A stretch of DNA of 64,000 bases, taken from Clonostachys chloroleuca (lineage: Eukaryota > Ascomycota > Sordariomycetes > Hypocreales > Bionectriaceae). This document shows positions 46,444 to 57,275 of the stretch, one piece after another; within the stretch, counting starts at the first letter, position 1, and every line of letters begins with the position of its first letter. Position numbers and translations under genes: made by a program. The stretch is taken from positions 14,694,001-14,758,000 of the forward strand of contig JBANAY010000003.1 of NCBI GenBank assembly GCA_037952775.1, written 5' to 3'. The notes below the pieces were generated by a model. It had not been told where the DNA came from. It was given only the letters and a program-made list of their open reading frames with translations, and ran no database searches.

Positions 46444-47572
46444 CTAATATGTTGAGGGAGTGATAGACAGTTTACCTCCATCTGTTACAACAACCATCCC
46501 AGAAAGCCACGAGCCTGCCTTTGAAGCGAGCCAGAGGATGCAGCCTGCAATATCTTGAGCGTTTCCATGTCTGCCAAGAGGCGAAACCTGGCTCGCATAG
46601 GCTTCCGGGTTCCGCTTCAGGTCCTCAGTCGCTTTCACGATTTCCTTTGTCATCTCGGATGGATACACTATGAGCCTGTTAATGCAACCGTTCGGCTGAA
46701 ATACGTCAACTTTACTCACGGCCTGGAGCAATAACATTGAATCGGATGTTGTGTCTCGTGAAAGCAGTGGCGAATTGCTTTGCCATATGTGTCACCCCAG
46801 CTTTGCTGGCTGAATAGGCGAAATGGGCCAGCGGCACACGACCGAAAGCTCCTATGGAGCCCGTGATGATCATCTGACTACTTTGAGATACATTTCCCTT
46901 GGAATTGCCAGCACTGAGTAGTGGTAGAAATGCTGCGAAACTCAGGTATACGCCGCGGAGGTGGACCTGGAAGATGCGATCGAATTGTTCCTCGTCGCTG
47001 TTCCAAAGATCCCTTTGGATATCTTCAAGTGTAGATGCTGGTGTGATCCTGATAGGGGTAGGCCCTGGAATACCGGCATTTGCACAAAGGAGATTAATGT
47101 AGCCTGTTTCCCTGGTAATAAGAGCGACGATACGCTCTAGGTCTTGCTTCGAGGTAACGTCGCCCTGCAAGGGGATTATATTTCCATGCTTCTGCCTCAG
47201 TTCTCAGTATTAGCACCACGGTCGATCACTATACCTGAGTATTTTGATGTTCGTCTTAGTTCCTCCCACATGTCGCTTTCTTAGGGTTAGGTTCTTCTTT
47301 CGAAAACTTACCGCCTCTTCTTTGGCCATCTTCTCTACGGCATCTTTGTCGATCCCAACAACATAGACTTTCGCGCCATTCTGCTCAAGTGCCTTGACCA
47401 TCATCCGACCGATTCCTATGTGTTCCATGCCAAGCTTAGCTTACTTGAATCATTTATAAGGTCTTGGGTAATTTCCGCACATACCAGTTGCCCCCCCAGT
47501 GACAACAGCGACAAGGCCATTGACATTGAACAGATCCGCCGCAGCGAGGGAAATTTCAACTTCGGAACCCAT
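46444..47572 (-). CDS. Classical short-chain dehydrogenase/reductase
   Basis: Four exons in minus order (47572-47485, 47415-47312, 47191-46720, 46667-46444) total 296 codons (295 residues). The cofactor motif VVTGGATGIGR spans intron 1 (TGxxxGIG). CANAGIPG is the NAG motif; ITGSIGAF carries the catalytic Ser and YSASKAG the catalytic Tyr-x-x-x-Lys. RFNVIAPG, QDIAGCILWLAS and GMVVVTDGG follow as in family members. The enzyme should oxidise an alcohol or reduce a ketone with NAD(P)H; the substrate is unknown. Its promoter faces the cupin gene across a region with a 21-bp tandem repeat and two CCACCGG motifs. Confidence 0.92.
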
Positions 47573-47607
47573 CTTGTTGTCAGTAATGGCATATGAAATA
47601 TCGAGGA

Positions 47608-47670
47608 TTAGAAGCTGATCATCTGGGTTTAGAAGCTGATCATCTGGGTTTAGAAGCTGATCATCTGGGT
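47608..47670. repeat. Three exact tandem copies of a 21-bp unit
   Basis: Units at 47608-47628, 47629-47649 and 47650-47670 are identical. Each contains the palindrome TGATCA within AGCTGATCATCTGGG. The array begins 36 bp upstream of the SDR start codon (minus strand), probably in its promoter or 5' leader. Confidence 0.95.
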
Positions 47671-47770
47671 TTGGTAAGCTGCTTTATACTATTTCACTCC
47701 AAGGCCTGCCCCGAACCTCATTCCCAAGCACAAAGTGGAGACATGGCTGGCGTAGGTCATCATCAACTTT

Positions 47771-47852
47771 CCACCGGCTTTCTACATTGGAGCTTCAGGG
47801 ATTTCCCCCACATGCATGAATTGCTCTGGCTGCTCAACTTCCCACCGGCTTT
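47771..47852. promoter_or_regulatory. Pair of CCACCGGCTTT motifs in the SDR/cupin promoter region
   Basis: CCACCGGCTTT occurs at 47771-47781 and 47842-47852, each preceded by CAACTT and a pyrimidine. The core CCACCGG recurs in other promoters of the cluster. It contains CGG, the triplet read by Zn2Cys6 proteins. That it is a regulatory site is inference. Confidence 0.45.
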
Positions 47853-48170
47853 GCTCTTAGTAATCGGGATTCGAGGATCTGTCCCCCTGGCCCTTGGAAA
47901 AACCGGGCCTTCACACCTCGGAGATGACTGCGCCATCTATCCTTGATTCCTGTGATGAGCTGCATTTGTAATAGTTCCAAAGTTCCGACGGCATTTAGAG
48001 TCAGTAGGTTATTCCTTACTCCATCCGTTTAAATATTTGGTTATAAGAGCCGGTCGTGGAAAATTTGACCGCAACGAATCTCTGAAGAAGTCAAGTCTAC
48101 CACGAAAAATTGCCATTTATTTGACAAACTTTCCACCTACACTTTGTAACATCCTTCAACTACCTTCACA

Positions 48171-48686
48171 ATGGAATTATCGCAGAGTCAGGCAGCATTC
48201 AATTTGCCCACCCCTAACCGCTTCATTACCGACCACAATTCCAACGGTCTCGCTGTTTTCGACACCAGCGTCCCCGAAGCCCTCCCAACTGAAGCTGCTG
48301 GCCCCATGGCAAACCACTTCGCCTACGCCACGGAGACTTTTCCGGCTGATTTCACAAACAAATCTGACCTTGCAGCATATTCATCTATGCTGTCTGCTCC
48401 CCCAGGAATCTTTATCGGCACTGGTTCTGTCCTACGTATTGTAGATATGCAGCCAGGTGGCGAGACTCCGCTCCATCAAACTGATAGTCTTGACTATGGT
48501 GTCGTACTGGAAGGAGAGGTGGAATTGGAGTTAGATTCTGGAGAGACTAGGACTCTGAAGAGGGGCGACGTCTCCGTGCAAAGGGCAACGAATCATCTAT
48601 GGAGGAACTTGAAACAGACGGAATCCTCCCGTATGTTGTTTGTTTCTCTTGGTGCAAAGCCTGATGGAGCACTCGAAAAGAGTTGA
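48171..48686 (+). CDS. Cupin-fold protein
   Basis: A single exon of 171 residues. The C-terminal half carries a cupin_2-type barrel: SVLRIVDMQPGGETPLHQTDSLDYGVVLEG, ELELDSGETRTLKRGDVSVQRATNHLWRN and RMLFVSL. Of the usual metal ligands, His in TPLHQT, the final His in ATNHLW and an acidic residue are present, but the usual second His of motif 1 is replaced (HQTDSLDY), so metal binding is not certain. Homologues are usually annotated as cupin domain proteins in catabolic or biosynthetic clusters, acting as dioxygenases, isomerases or binding proteins. It is divergent from the SDR. A TTA microsatellite follows 34 bp after the stop. Confidence 0.88.
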   Translation: MELSQSQAAFNLPTPNRFITDHNSNGLAVFDTSVPEALPTEAAGPMANHFAYATETFPADFTNKSDLAAYSSMLSAPPGIFIGTGSVLRIVDMQPGGETPLHQTDSLDYGVVLEGEVELELDSGETRTLKRGDVSVQRATNHLWRNLKQTESSRMLFVSLGAKPDGALEKS

Positions 48687-48718
48687 TGGAGTAAAGCTTC
48701 TGGTTTTGCTAGAATACC

Positions 48719-48720
<2 letters not shown>

Positions 48721-48753
<33 letters not shown>
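48721..48753. repeat. TTA microsatellite, 11 units
   Basis: Eleven uninterrupted TTA triplets lie in the probable 3' untranslated region of the cupin gene. Confidence 0.95.
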
Positions 48754-48755
<2 letters not shown>

Positions 48756-49549
48756 AAAACGAGCTCCAGAATGCTTCGCACGTATGATGGCTTACCGAGG
48801 TTACAAAGTAGCAATACACATTCTCTATAGAATATATTGATTATTGGGGTTTCTATCCGAAAAAATATAATGAATGTCCTGGATTCTGGCCTGAAACTGG
48901 CAAGATTTGTTGTGTATTATGACTTGAAGACTCTCTGGTTGCGTTAAAGATAATCGCAATCGCCGCCCAGAGCCGAAGTGTTCCAGAAATCTGAGCGGTG
49001 GCGATCGCGAACCACAGAGAGTGTCACTCTGAGCGCAAGGCTAACCCCAAATCGAAATACCTGGTCTTTGATTAACCCGTGGCGACTTCACGTTTATCCA
49101 CCGGAATAAAACATTGCGGTGTAGCCGAGCCGGTGTGAATGTAAGCAACAGAACATCCCTCAACTTGACCATATTGGTTCGAGTATCCACCATCAGACCA
49201 GTATTATGGAACACAATTCTCTGCATTCTTGAGGAAACAGGGATATTGCATGTACAGCCAATTCCGGGCAATCGTCGGAAGGGGCATTAATCCGCGTTAC
49301 TGTACGAATTGTTAGCGTGCTTCTCAAAATAGCTGCCTCGCTAGGAAGGATGTAGATGCCGTATAAAAGAGCCAATCAAGCTTTAGTATCGTATTAAGCG
49401 CCAATTGAAGCATGACCGCGGTAGATTGCCAATACCATTTCATATAAACAAGTACGGAAACACAGAGCCTTTGACCTTGGATCTTCTGAGTCATATTTTA
49501 TTTCTCGTTTGCCTCGGCAGATTTTGTCGATCTGAATACTCTGACCATA
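48754..49549. promoter_or_regulatory. Promoter region of the MCT-type transporter
   Basis: No gene is present. CCACCGGAATAAA lies at 49098-49110, and a TATAAAAG with an adjacent CCAAT box lies at 49361-49375, about 175-190 bp upstream of the transporter ATG. The TATA/CCAAT block is shared with 54072-54102. Confidence 0.5.
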
Positions 49550-51129
49550 ATGGCCGGTGTCACGTCTGTACCAGCTGACCATCAGGATGAATTGGTAGAA
49601 AAGGATCAGAAACGGCGACCTGGTCAAGGAGACGGACGTAATTCACAGGGTATACGCCCTATAGTGGCTAAAGGCGATCTTAAGAAATCTCATGACTTGG
49701 AAAAGCAGCAGGAATTGTTCACTGGTGAAGATTTCGTGCCGCAAGATGTGGTGGACACGCCTACCGACCAAGTTTCCGACAAAGGCTTTGCACCGTGGAT
49801 TTTTGGTAAGCTGCTCAAAGATGCTAACAAAACCGGGTTTTCTAACTTTTCAGTGCTGAGCGCTCACCTCGCCATCATGGATAGTTGGTGAGTATAGAGA
49901 TTCATCTAATCCTTAATTTTGAGCTGAAGCTAAGTTACAAGGGGCGTGGTCAACTCCTACGGTGTCTTTCAGCCATACTATATGACTCTACTGGATCGAT
50001 CCCCTGATGATGTTTCTTGGATCGGATCTATGGAAGTCTTCTTTCTCTTCTTTCTTGGCTTCTTCACAGGCCGTCTAACAGACGCCGGTTACTTTCGCCA
50101 CCTATATATGGCTGGGTCCTTTTTGCTCTGTCTTGGCGTATTCATGGCTTCTATGTGTACTCAGTACTGGCAGTTTCTCTTGGCTCAAGGTATTTGTATT
50201 GGTCTTGGTAACGGTCTGCTTTTTACGCCTTGTATGACCATCGCAGGAAGCTACTTCAAGAAGAAACGATCTCTAGCCTTTGGAATTATTTCAGCAGGCA
50301 GTGTTACGGGTGGTCTTGTATTCCCCAGCATGGTGAGACAATTGCTTCCTAGGATAGGGCTGCCGTGGACACTGAGAGCGATTGGATTTATCCAACTCGG
50401 CACTCTCATCATTGCTGGGATATTTCTCCAATCGCATGCTCAACCTCGACATTCATCAGGGCCACTGTTCAACTTGGGGACCTTCAAGAAGCTAGAGTAC
50501 ACATTCTATGTGATTGGCGCTTTCATGGTGCGTAAAACCTCACTGCTCCAGGAATTATGCTGACAATTCAGGCTTTCTGGTCGTCCTTTTTTGCTTACCA
50601 ATACATTGCTACTTTCTCGCGCGACATTCTGGGTCTCTCATACCCTTCATCCTTGGACTTGATCCTTATTCTTGGCGGTGCGGGTGGTCCCGGGCGGGTC
50701 ATTCCAGGCTACTTTGGAGACAAAGTTGGTCCTGTAAATCTATATCTATTCTGCACGCTTATCACGGGCGTTATAACATTCTGCTGGGCGGCAGTTCATA
50801 CTGTATCGGGCATGTATGCCTGGACAGTCTTCTATGGTATCACGATAGGCGGTGTCCAGAGCCTCTTTCCAGCTGGACTACTGAGTCTAGCTGATGATCC
50901 AAAGGAACAGGGGACCAGGATTGGTATGGCTTGTACTGTTGTCAGCTTTGCTACGTTGACGGGAGCCCCGATCTGTGGCGCTATCATCAGGACGCAAGGA
51001 GGAGAGTACATTGGGGCACAAGGTTTTGCTGGTTTGTCTCTTGTGACCGCATCGATATTCCTCTTTTTGGCGAGATGGATTAGACTACGCGACTTGGGCT
51101 ATGGCGCCTTCGCGGCCGTGAGATTGTAA
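49550..51129 (+). CDS. MFS transporter of the monocarboxylate-porter-like (MCT) type
   Basis: Four exons (49550-49805, 49854-49887, 49942-50527, 50572-51129) total 478 codons (477 residues). A hydrophilic N-terminus of about 85 residues precedes helix 1 with DSWGVVNSYGVFQPYY, a hallmark of fungal MCT-like transporters. Later features are FFTGRLTDAGYFR, GICIGLGNGLLFTPC, YFKKKRSLAFGI (conserved loop) and GYFGDKVGP between helices 8 and 9, with about 12 helices overall. Intron 1 is 48 nt and could be retained without changing the frame, but splicing it gives a continuous helix 1. Probable role is uptake or export of a small organic acid across the plasma membrane. The substrate is unknown. Confidence 0.9.
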
Positions 51130-51729
51130 GTGGAAGCCGATTCCACCAGCATTGTAAGGGGATGAAGGGATTTTAGACGTTTCTAGTTCAAGTCTGGTTG
51201 ATAAAATAGATTGAGGTAAAAGTTTCGGTCGAAAATAGATTGCTCCAGGTTGGCTCATAGCTTGCTTTTATCGACTGCTGTATGTATAAATATCCTTTAT
51301 ATAAAAAAAATGCCTTGATTACATGTCAAAGTTCCAAAATTTGACAATACATATTGCCCCTACTCTAATGCAGTAAGGAAATAATGTTGATTACAAATTT
51401 TAAATTATGAAAGGAAGTAATATAAGTATATCCCAAAAGAAAATTATGGTGAAACAAATCTTACTTAGCCAGGGCTACTATTAGCGATATATCAAGAAGT
51501 AGCTAGCTCATTTGTCCTCAACTAGGGAGGTACTGCGCTCTATAATACAGCTTCAGCAGCAGAGAGACGTAGAAACTGAGGTTGACTGCGATTCAGGAGA
51601 TTTGGTGCAACACAATAGCCAAGTTTTCGTGGTAGAAACACGCTACAACAAAGCTGTAAATCTCCCATTCAATCGCAACGTAATGTAAAACTAAATTTAA
51701 ACTAGCATACACACAGCCGCACGGAATTC
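51130..51729. other. Convergent 3' intergenic region
   Basis: About 600 bp between the stops of the MCT-type transporter and the hydrolase gene. No gene or repeat is seen. Confidence 0.55.
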
Positions 51730-53878
51730 TTACTGATCATCTGCTGCCCCCCGAGAAAGCGGGACAATAAGCGAGGATGGATACTCTGGCCCTGAATGAA
51801 TGACGTGCATTCCGCGATTCAAGTTGGTCGGAACGCGATCCAGCGCCGGGAATTCTGGCAGCGTTACTTCGTGACCTTTGACTTCCAACCTCATACTCTC
51901 GCCAGACTGGAAGATGATCCCAGATGGCCAAAGTGGGATTTCCAATCTCACGATTTCTCCAGGTGTTATTTTCTCCTCCACGTCAAGTGGATGCCAAATC
52001 TCTGCTGGATAAAGCGCTTTGCTTTGCTCTGGAGTCAAGCCTGGCTCATGTTCTAGGAACTTGCGTTTTGAAGCCCTTAGGCGTCCATTTGGGCCAACAT
52101 ATTTGAAGATGTTCCCGTGTGGTACGTCGGTCTCCTTCACCCCAGCTGGGAGATCCTCAAGCGGGATATTAATATGGAGAAGCTCGTTACCTTGGGCATC
52201 GAGCTTTCTGATAATAACATAGACGTCCATCTCATCCGTGTCGGCACATGACATGTACAGAATCGCTCTAGAATATCCAATTAATTCGGTATAACTGGAG
52301 AATTTATACGAGAAGTGTGCGCCGTCATCATCCCACGAGTCAGACTGATATTGAGCCGTGCTGTTATGCCCTTCTGGGGATGTTTGTAAAGTGCTACTCG
52401 CACATGAAACATAGAGAGTCGTGTGTTCAATCGAAGGTGGAGGGTAGGCCACGTCAGGTCGGTTAATGACACATGGTACATTGTAACCAAGAAGGCTGTG
52501 TCTGACAGTTGGTGTCTTTTCCCAGCCATTATCCTTCCCAAGAAGGTATTTGTCGAAGAATTTCTGCAAGTCATCGTTTGAAGATTTTTGGTACAAGTCG
52601 TGCCATTCTTGGGTGTGATGAATGCGAAGCCTATACTCGTAAGCACTGACTCTAACAATTTCATTGAAAGGACTTTGGAATTTGAGTATACTGGATATAC
52701 CAGTCCTCTGGTGCCTACCATTTCTCCTTTGACATCGAGAATAGGAATCCTCGGAGTGAGCCTTCAGTATGAAGTCCTGACGAGAAACTGGCTAGCGCGT
52801 ACATTGGAACGTCGATGTTCTCAACTCTTGCCCGTTTGTCCTTCCAGTAGGCATTCGGAAGAGGATGCTCGCGGATCATTGTTCCTGCGTCCTCTAATCC
52901 TTTTTTGCCTTATTTTTTTTTTTTAGCAGAGCAGCCATAAACAGTAGCGTAAAAACTCACCACAATATCCCTTTGAACGTAAGTCGAAGAACGCAGGATT
53001 TGGTATCCCTCCTCGACATAGGAGCTCTCGATAAGCATCGGATAACCCTTCCCATGGAGCAATGGCCTTGAGGTGAGGAGGCCTCTCGGCGGCAATCAAC
53101 CTAACATTGTGATCAGTTGTGCTTCAACCCGAAGCCTTGATGAAAGCCGGCGGATAAAGTCAACGAAATTCACGCACCACTGAGAAATTGCTAGCCACGA
53201 GTTACCGACAAGGCCAACGGCACCATTGCACCAGCTCTGTTTAGCAATCCACTCCACGGTATCATAGCCATCTCGGCCTTCCTGTAAATTGTAAGCCAAA
53301 TCGAGTTCAACACCGAATCCTAGATCGACCTTACTTGTGTTCCATTTCCGTATATATTGCCGTCCGAGTCTCCAACACCGCGAGGGTCCACGTTGACAAT
53401 GGCGTATCCTCTTGGGCACCATTCTGCGGGATCAGGAGCCTCGAACTTCTCAAGATCGCTAGTCAATGACTTCGGAACGCCAGCGCGGAATGGTACAGCA
53501 TCCAGGCTTTGGAAGCCTATCGAAACCATGTTTAGCATCTTATCATTGTCGAACAAGTTACTGGATCAATGATTGGTAACGCTTGATCTTACCATTTCCC
53601 TCTTTTCCATAAGGACTCCATGCTAGTAGTGCAGGGATCGGTTGTTGTTTACTGGCAGACAGAGGACGAAAGATGTCGACCCAGATATAGGCTCCATCCC
53701 GAAGCTGGATTTTCGTGTCCTTTTCAAACACCAAGTCCTCTGGAAGGGGTCTTCGCCCAGGCGCTTTCGTCCACCCCTTTTCGAGCACCCGCGTGCTGGG
53801 ATCCAGATCGAGCCATCTCTTGCTCAAGTCATGGTTAGCTGGACGAAAGATAATATCAATACCTTCGATAGAGTTCAT
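51730..53878 (-). CDS. S15/CocE-type alpha/beta hydrolase (X-Pro dipeptidyl-peptidase-like)
   Basis: Six exons in minus order (53878-53593, 53516-53335, 53281-53178, 53100-52961, 52908-52719, 52630-51730) total 601 codons (600 residues). Conserved features are LRDGAYIWVDIFRP at the start of the fold, PALLAWSPYGKEGNG, WCPRGYAIVNVDPRGVGDSDG, YDTVEWIAKQSWCNGAVGL followed by GNSWLA with the nucleophile Ser, then IAPWEG, and a His-rich WLRIHHTQEWHDLY. The C-terminal 270 residues form the beta-rich PepX_C domain. This family includes CocE cocaine esterase, X-Pro peptidases and glutaryl acylases, so an ester or amide of a small molecule is the likely substrate. No signal peptide is evident, so it is probably cytosolic. 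Confidence 0.9.
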
Positions 53879-54490
53879 CTTGTGAGTCGTTGTCGTTAAG
53901 TTAATAGAGTAAAAGTCTTAACAGATGAGCAAAACAATTTAATCAAAGATTAAGTTACAATTCTCTGGAAGGAGATAACAGGAGACGTACTGGTGCCTTG
54001 TAGCCGAACAATGAATACCTACCGGTTCCGTGGTATAGGCTAGCTGGGCTTCAACTAGGTAGGATAGAATATGTAGGTGTCGTATAAAAGAGCCAATTAA
54101 GCCGCACGATAGTAAGCGTAAGCTCATACCTATCCTGGTAACACTGCGCTACCCCTGCTCGGTGTTATTCCATCTACCAAGGCGGCGATTAATAATAAAC
54201 CAAGACCCACGAAATCCACCGGAAGTCCTCGGGAAATCCCACATCCCACCGGTTGGTGCCACCGGAATCCCGCTGACTTATCCTAGCTTGCTCAAAGATT
54301 GGCGAATTATGTCGAGACCGATTCCAAAGAGCTTACCGCGCTGCATATCTCTTTGGCTGTGAGCGCGCCAGTGCATCCTTGTGGCGGGCCCTCAAAGTCA
54401 CAGATGAAGTTGCTTGCAGCGATAGGTATTGAACATCAAGTGACGATGAATTCTAAACCCTCTATCTACAAGCTAAGATATTCTAGTCAT
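53879..54490. promoter_or_regulatory. Promoter region of the hydrolase with three CCACCGG motifs
   Basis: CCACCGG occurs at 54216, 54246 and 54259 (the first and third continue GAA). A 31-bp block at 54072-54102 with TATAAAAG and CCAAT is nearly identical to one at 49351-49381. No gene is present on the plus strand downstream of that block. Confidence 0.5.
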
Positions 54491-54904
54491 TTATATTGAC
54501 CCAATTTCTTCCATTATTATCTCCATAGCAGTATGAGCAGGAACACCCTTATTAGGGCTCTTTTCTAGGAATAATAAAATTAGTCTATAAATCTCAGGAA
54601 TTAGAGGGGATTGGATCTTACCATAGAATCCGTACTTCTTATCAAGTTCTTCCATGGTCATTATCACCTCATCTTTTAAGAGCTGATCAAATAGCTCAGC
54701 GGGTGAAAATGATGCCTTTGGGGGGCAAGGGCTATGACGTTCAAAGTCGAACCTAGACAGAACAAGGTCAGAGGCCTTGGGGCGCATTTCGGAGGCCGCA
54801 GTGGGTGGTTTGGTGTCGGTGGACGCAGCAGATGTGGCCGTTGGAGCTGCTTTCACAGCTATACTGGAGGATTTTGAGTTCTCTTTGATTTTTGATTGGG
54901 GCAT
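54491..54904 (-). CDS. Small hypothetical protein
   Basis: Two exons in minus order (54904-54622, 54564-54491) give 118 residues; intron 54565-54621 is GT-AG. Without splicing the frame also stays open (137 residues), so splicing is likely but not proven. The N-terminal 45 residues are low complexity (Ser, Ala, Thr, Lys, Pro) and the rest is helical and acidic (FSPAELFDQLLKDEVIMTMEELDKKYGF). No domain is recognised. It lies between the hydrolase and the sugar transporter, all on the minus strand. Confidence 0.55.
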   Translation of the reverse strand: MPQSKIKENSKSSSIAVKAAPTATSAASTDTKPPTAASEMRPKASDLVLSRFDFERHSPCPPKASFSPAELFDQLLKDEVIMTMEELDKKYGFYGKIQSPLIPEIYRLILLFLEKSPNKGVPAHTAMEIIMEEIGSI

Positions 54905-55458
54905 TTTGTCTAGTTGAAGCAGTGATCTATGCTCAACGAGGAGAGATTTCGAGGTTCGAAAGACGGAGGAGAACGACTAAATGCAAGGCATGTGATGCTT
55001 GGTGTGTCAAAACGTTTGAATTGAAGACGAGCGTACGAAGGAATACAGGCGAAAGAGGGCAATTTAAAAGGGATCTGACGAGCGGCTCGTCCTAAAGGCA
55101 AGTGAGTCATTGTATGAAGGTTTGTAGAATTTTTCCTAGATGACTACAGCCTTGGGCTAGCGACGGTTATTTTGCCTTTTGTATTCATTGTGTTGGGATG
55201 TCGAGTGGGTTCTTTCGTTGCTGCTTCTAACTTTATGCTCGAACTCTCATCTGATGGACATGGTTTCTCTTGGTGGTTTACGCTCTTTGGAAAGCGGAGA
55301 AAGTATTAAACCACTAACAAATGATCAAACGCTATATAAGATCCAAGGCTGATTCATTATGCTGAGATGTCAGGCATGGAATTTCTCGTTGGTGTTTTTA
55401 ACTTTATACCCGGATCCTCCATAACATACAGTCAGTGCCACCACAAAATCTTTGCTCG
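54905..55458. other. Intergenic region
   Basis: Between the start of the small hypothetical gene and the stop of the sugar transporter. No gene is seen. Confidence 0.5.
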
Positions 55459-57275
55459 CTATTCTTCTCCTCTCACTTCAGTCTCCTTACTCTTGCTACT
55501 GTCTGCAGCCAGTGGGATTACTTTACCAACATGTATGGCTTCTCCATACAAGATAACCTCATCAGTGTCACCGAAAATCTTAGCCATGTCTTCAAGTGGA
55601 ATTACCTTTGTTTCAGGCAGGGTAAAGTACATGACTATAGTGCCCAAAATAGTGACAATAATGAATACCTATGAATCAATTAGTGAAAAGGAAAACCTTG
55701 AGTAGAATGGGTAAAGTCATATTACAAGATAATATTTCCAGCCAATGTTAGCAAAAGCGGTTGCACTAACTTCGAGGTAGACGAGGTCTGTCAAAGAAAT
55801 CACGGCGATGACCACGCAGACACCTTTTGCCCGGATATGGTTCGGGAACAACTATCGGTAGCGTTAGCAGCGCATGGGGGATAAAGGTTTTAAAAAACTT
55901 ACCTCGCTGAAAAATGTGTAGCCAGCAACATCAATTCCCACAGCATACACCGCTGGGAAGAGATAGAGCGCAAACACGCCAGCAGATAAGCCAGCTTTAT
56001 TCGTGCCTGCCTCTGCGTATAAGGCAACCATAGCTGTTTCGATGGCCAAAGCCACAGCGCATCCAAGCAAACTAATCAGAATAAGGGGTCGGCGGCCAAA
56101 GCGATCCATCACGGCAGCACCTAGGAAGTTGAACACTGCGGCAGCGGTGTTGGATCCGCACTGAAGAGCGAGCTGGTCCTTTGTGTTAAAACCGAGGCTC
56201 TTGTATATTGTTGGTCCATAGTTGTTAATGACGAGAACTGCAGTGCTTTGTCCAATGAATCCAAAGCCCGAAGCAATGAGGAGACGCTTGCGGTATGAGT
56301 GACGCTGAAACAACGCCCGCCACGATGAATTGAGAGTCTTTTCCAAGTTGGATTGGGCCTGCATTTGGTTGAATTCCTCCTGTGCGAATTCTTGTTCCGG
56401 GTCGTCTTTGGACGTGTGCAATTTCAGAATGACGTCGCGTGCTTCGTCAACACGACCTTTCATCAGAAGCCAGCGTGGAGACTCGGGTACAAACATGAGG
56501 ATGACAAGAGTCAAAATTGGCCACACAAGGGCGATCCCAAGTGGTCCTCGCCACTGTAAGGCTGGTTCTTTGGCATAGAAGAAGGCCATACCCATATAAG
56601 AAGCCAAGGAGTAGCCTACAGCCACATTGACTCCGTTCATGCCAACGTAAAATCCCCGGAGATTTGCAGGGCTCAACTCGGATGTGTAAATTGGAGCTGC
56701 TCGGTCAACTGTATCAGCGCTTCTTGCTCACCAGTGTCCCCTAGTTGTTACTTACTGCATGCCAAGAAACCCCAGGCTCCCGCACCAGCGAAGAAACGCC
56801 CGATAATGAACATGGTTACATTACTGGAACCACAGAGAATACTTCCACCTAGTAAACCTAAAAGAGCACAGGAGATGGAACTGAGCTTGCGGCCGTATTT
56901 GTCAAGTATCCAACTAGTCATGAGAATGCCAATGAAACCGCCAGCCTGTGTGCGAATAGTTAGTCAACTGAACCAGGAAAAGGATTTAGAGTTTTTCGCT
57001 CTTGACCTGAAAAACGCCATTGATCGCACCAATAAGTTGGGTTTGTTTCGCGGAGGGTATGCCAGATGAATCCACGAGACTCATGGCTTGTAGAAAGGAG
57101 GGCTCACCGAGCACTGGACCGATGATACTGTTCACCATTAGTGCTTTTGTGAAGACCCTACTTGGACCACCTAAACTTACGACGAGGGATATCCGAAGCC
57201 AAGCTGCCCCAATGATACGGCCCAGCATATCAGGAAATTTCGAAAGTTGAATCCATGCTCTCTGGTAGGAACCAT
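55459..57275 (-). CDS. MFS sugar transporter (hexose/lactose-permease type)
   Basis: Six exons in minus order (57275-57181, 57127-57007, 56945-56756, 56699-55903, 55851-55726, 55668-55459) total 513 codons (512 residues). All sugar-porter signatures are present: LDKYGRKLSS, IIGRFFAGAGAWG, PIYTSELSPANLRG, VPESPRWLLMKGR, VMDRFGRRPL and LPETKVIPLEDM. About 12 membrane helices; length is normal. It should import a mono- or disaccharide or related polyol with protons at the plasma membrane; the exact sugar cannot be told. Its start region faces the acetate-type transporter across 1.2 kb that contains a CCACCGG motif. Confidence 0.94.

Noticed and set aside
37496..47572. A classical secondary-metabolite cluster
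   Set aside because: No PKS, NRPS, terpene synthase, DMATS, P450 or methyltransferase is present in the window; regulators and SDRs alone do not define one.
47608..47670. CRISPR-like array
   Set aside because: The units are directly tandem without spacers, only three copies, and the context is a fungal promoter.
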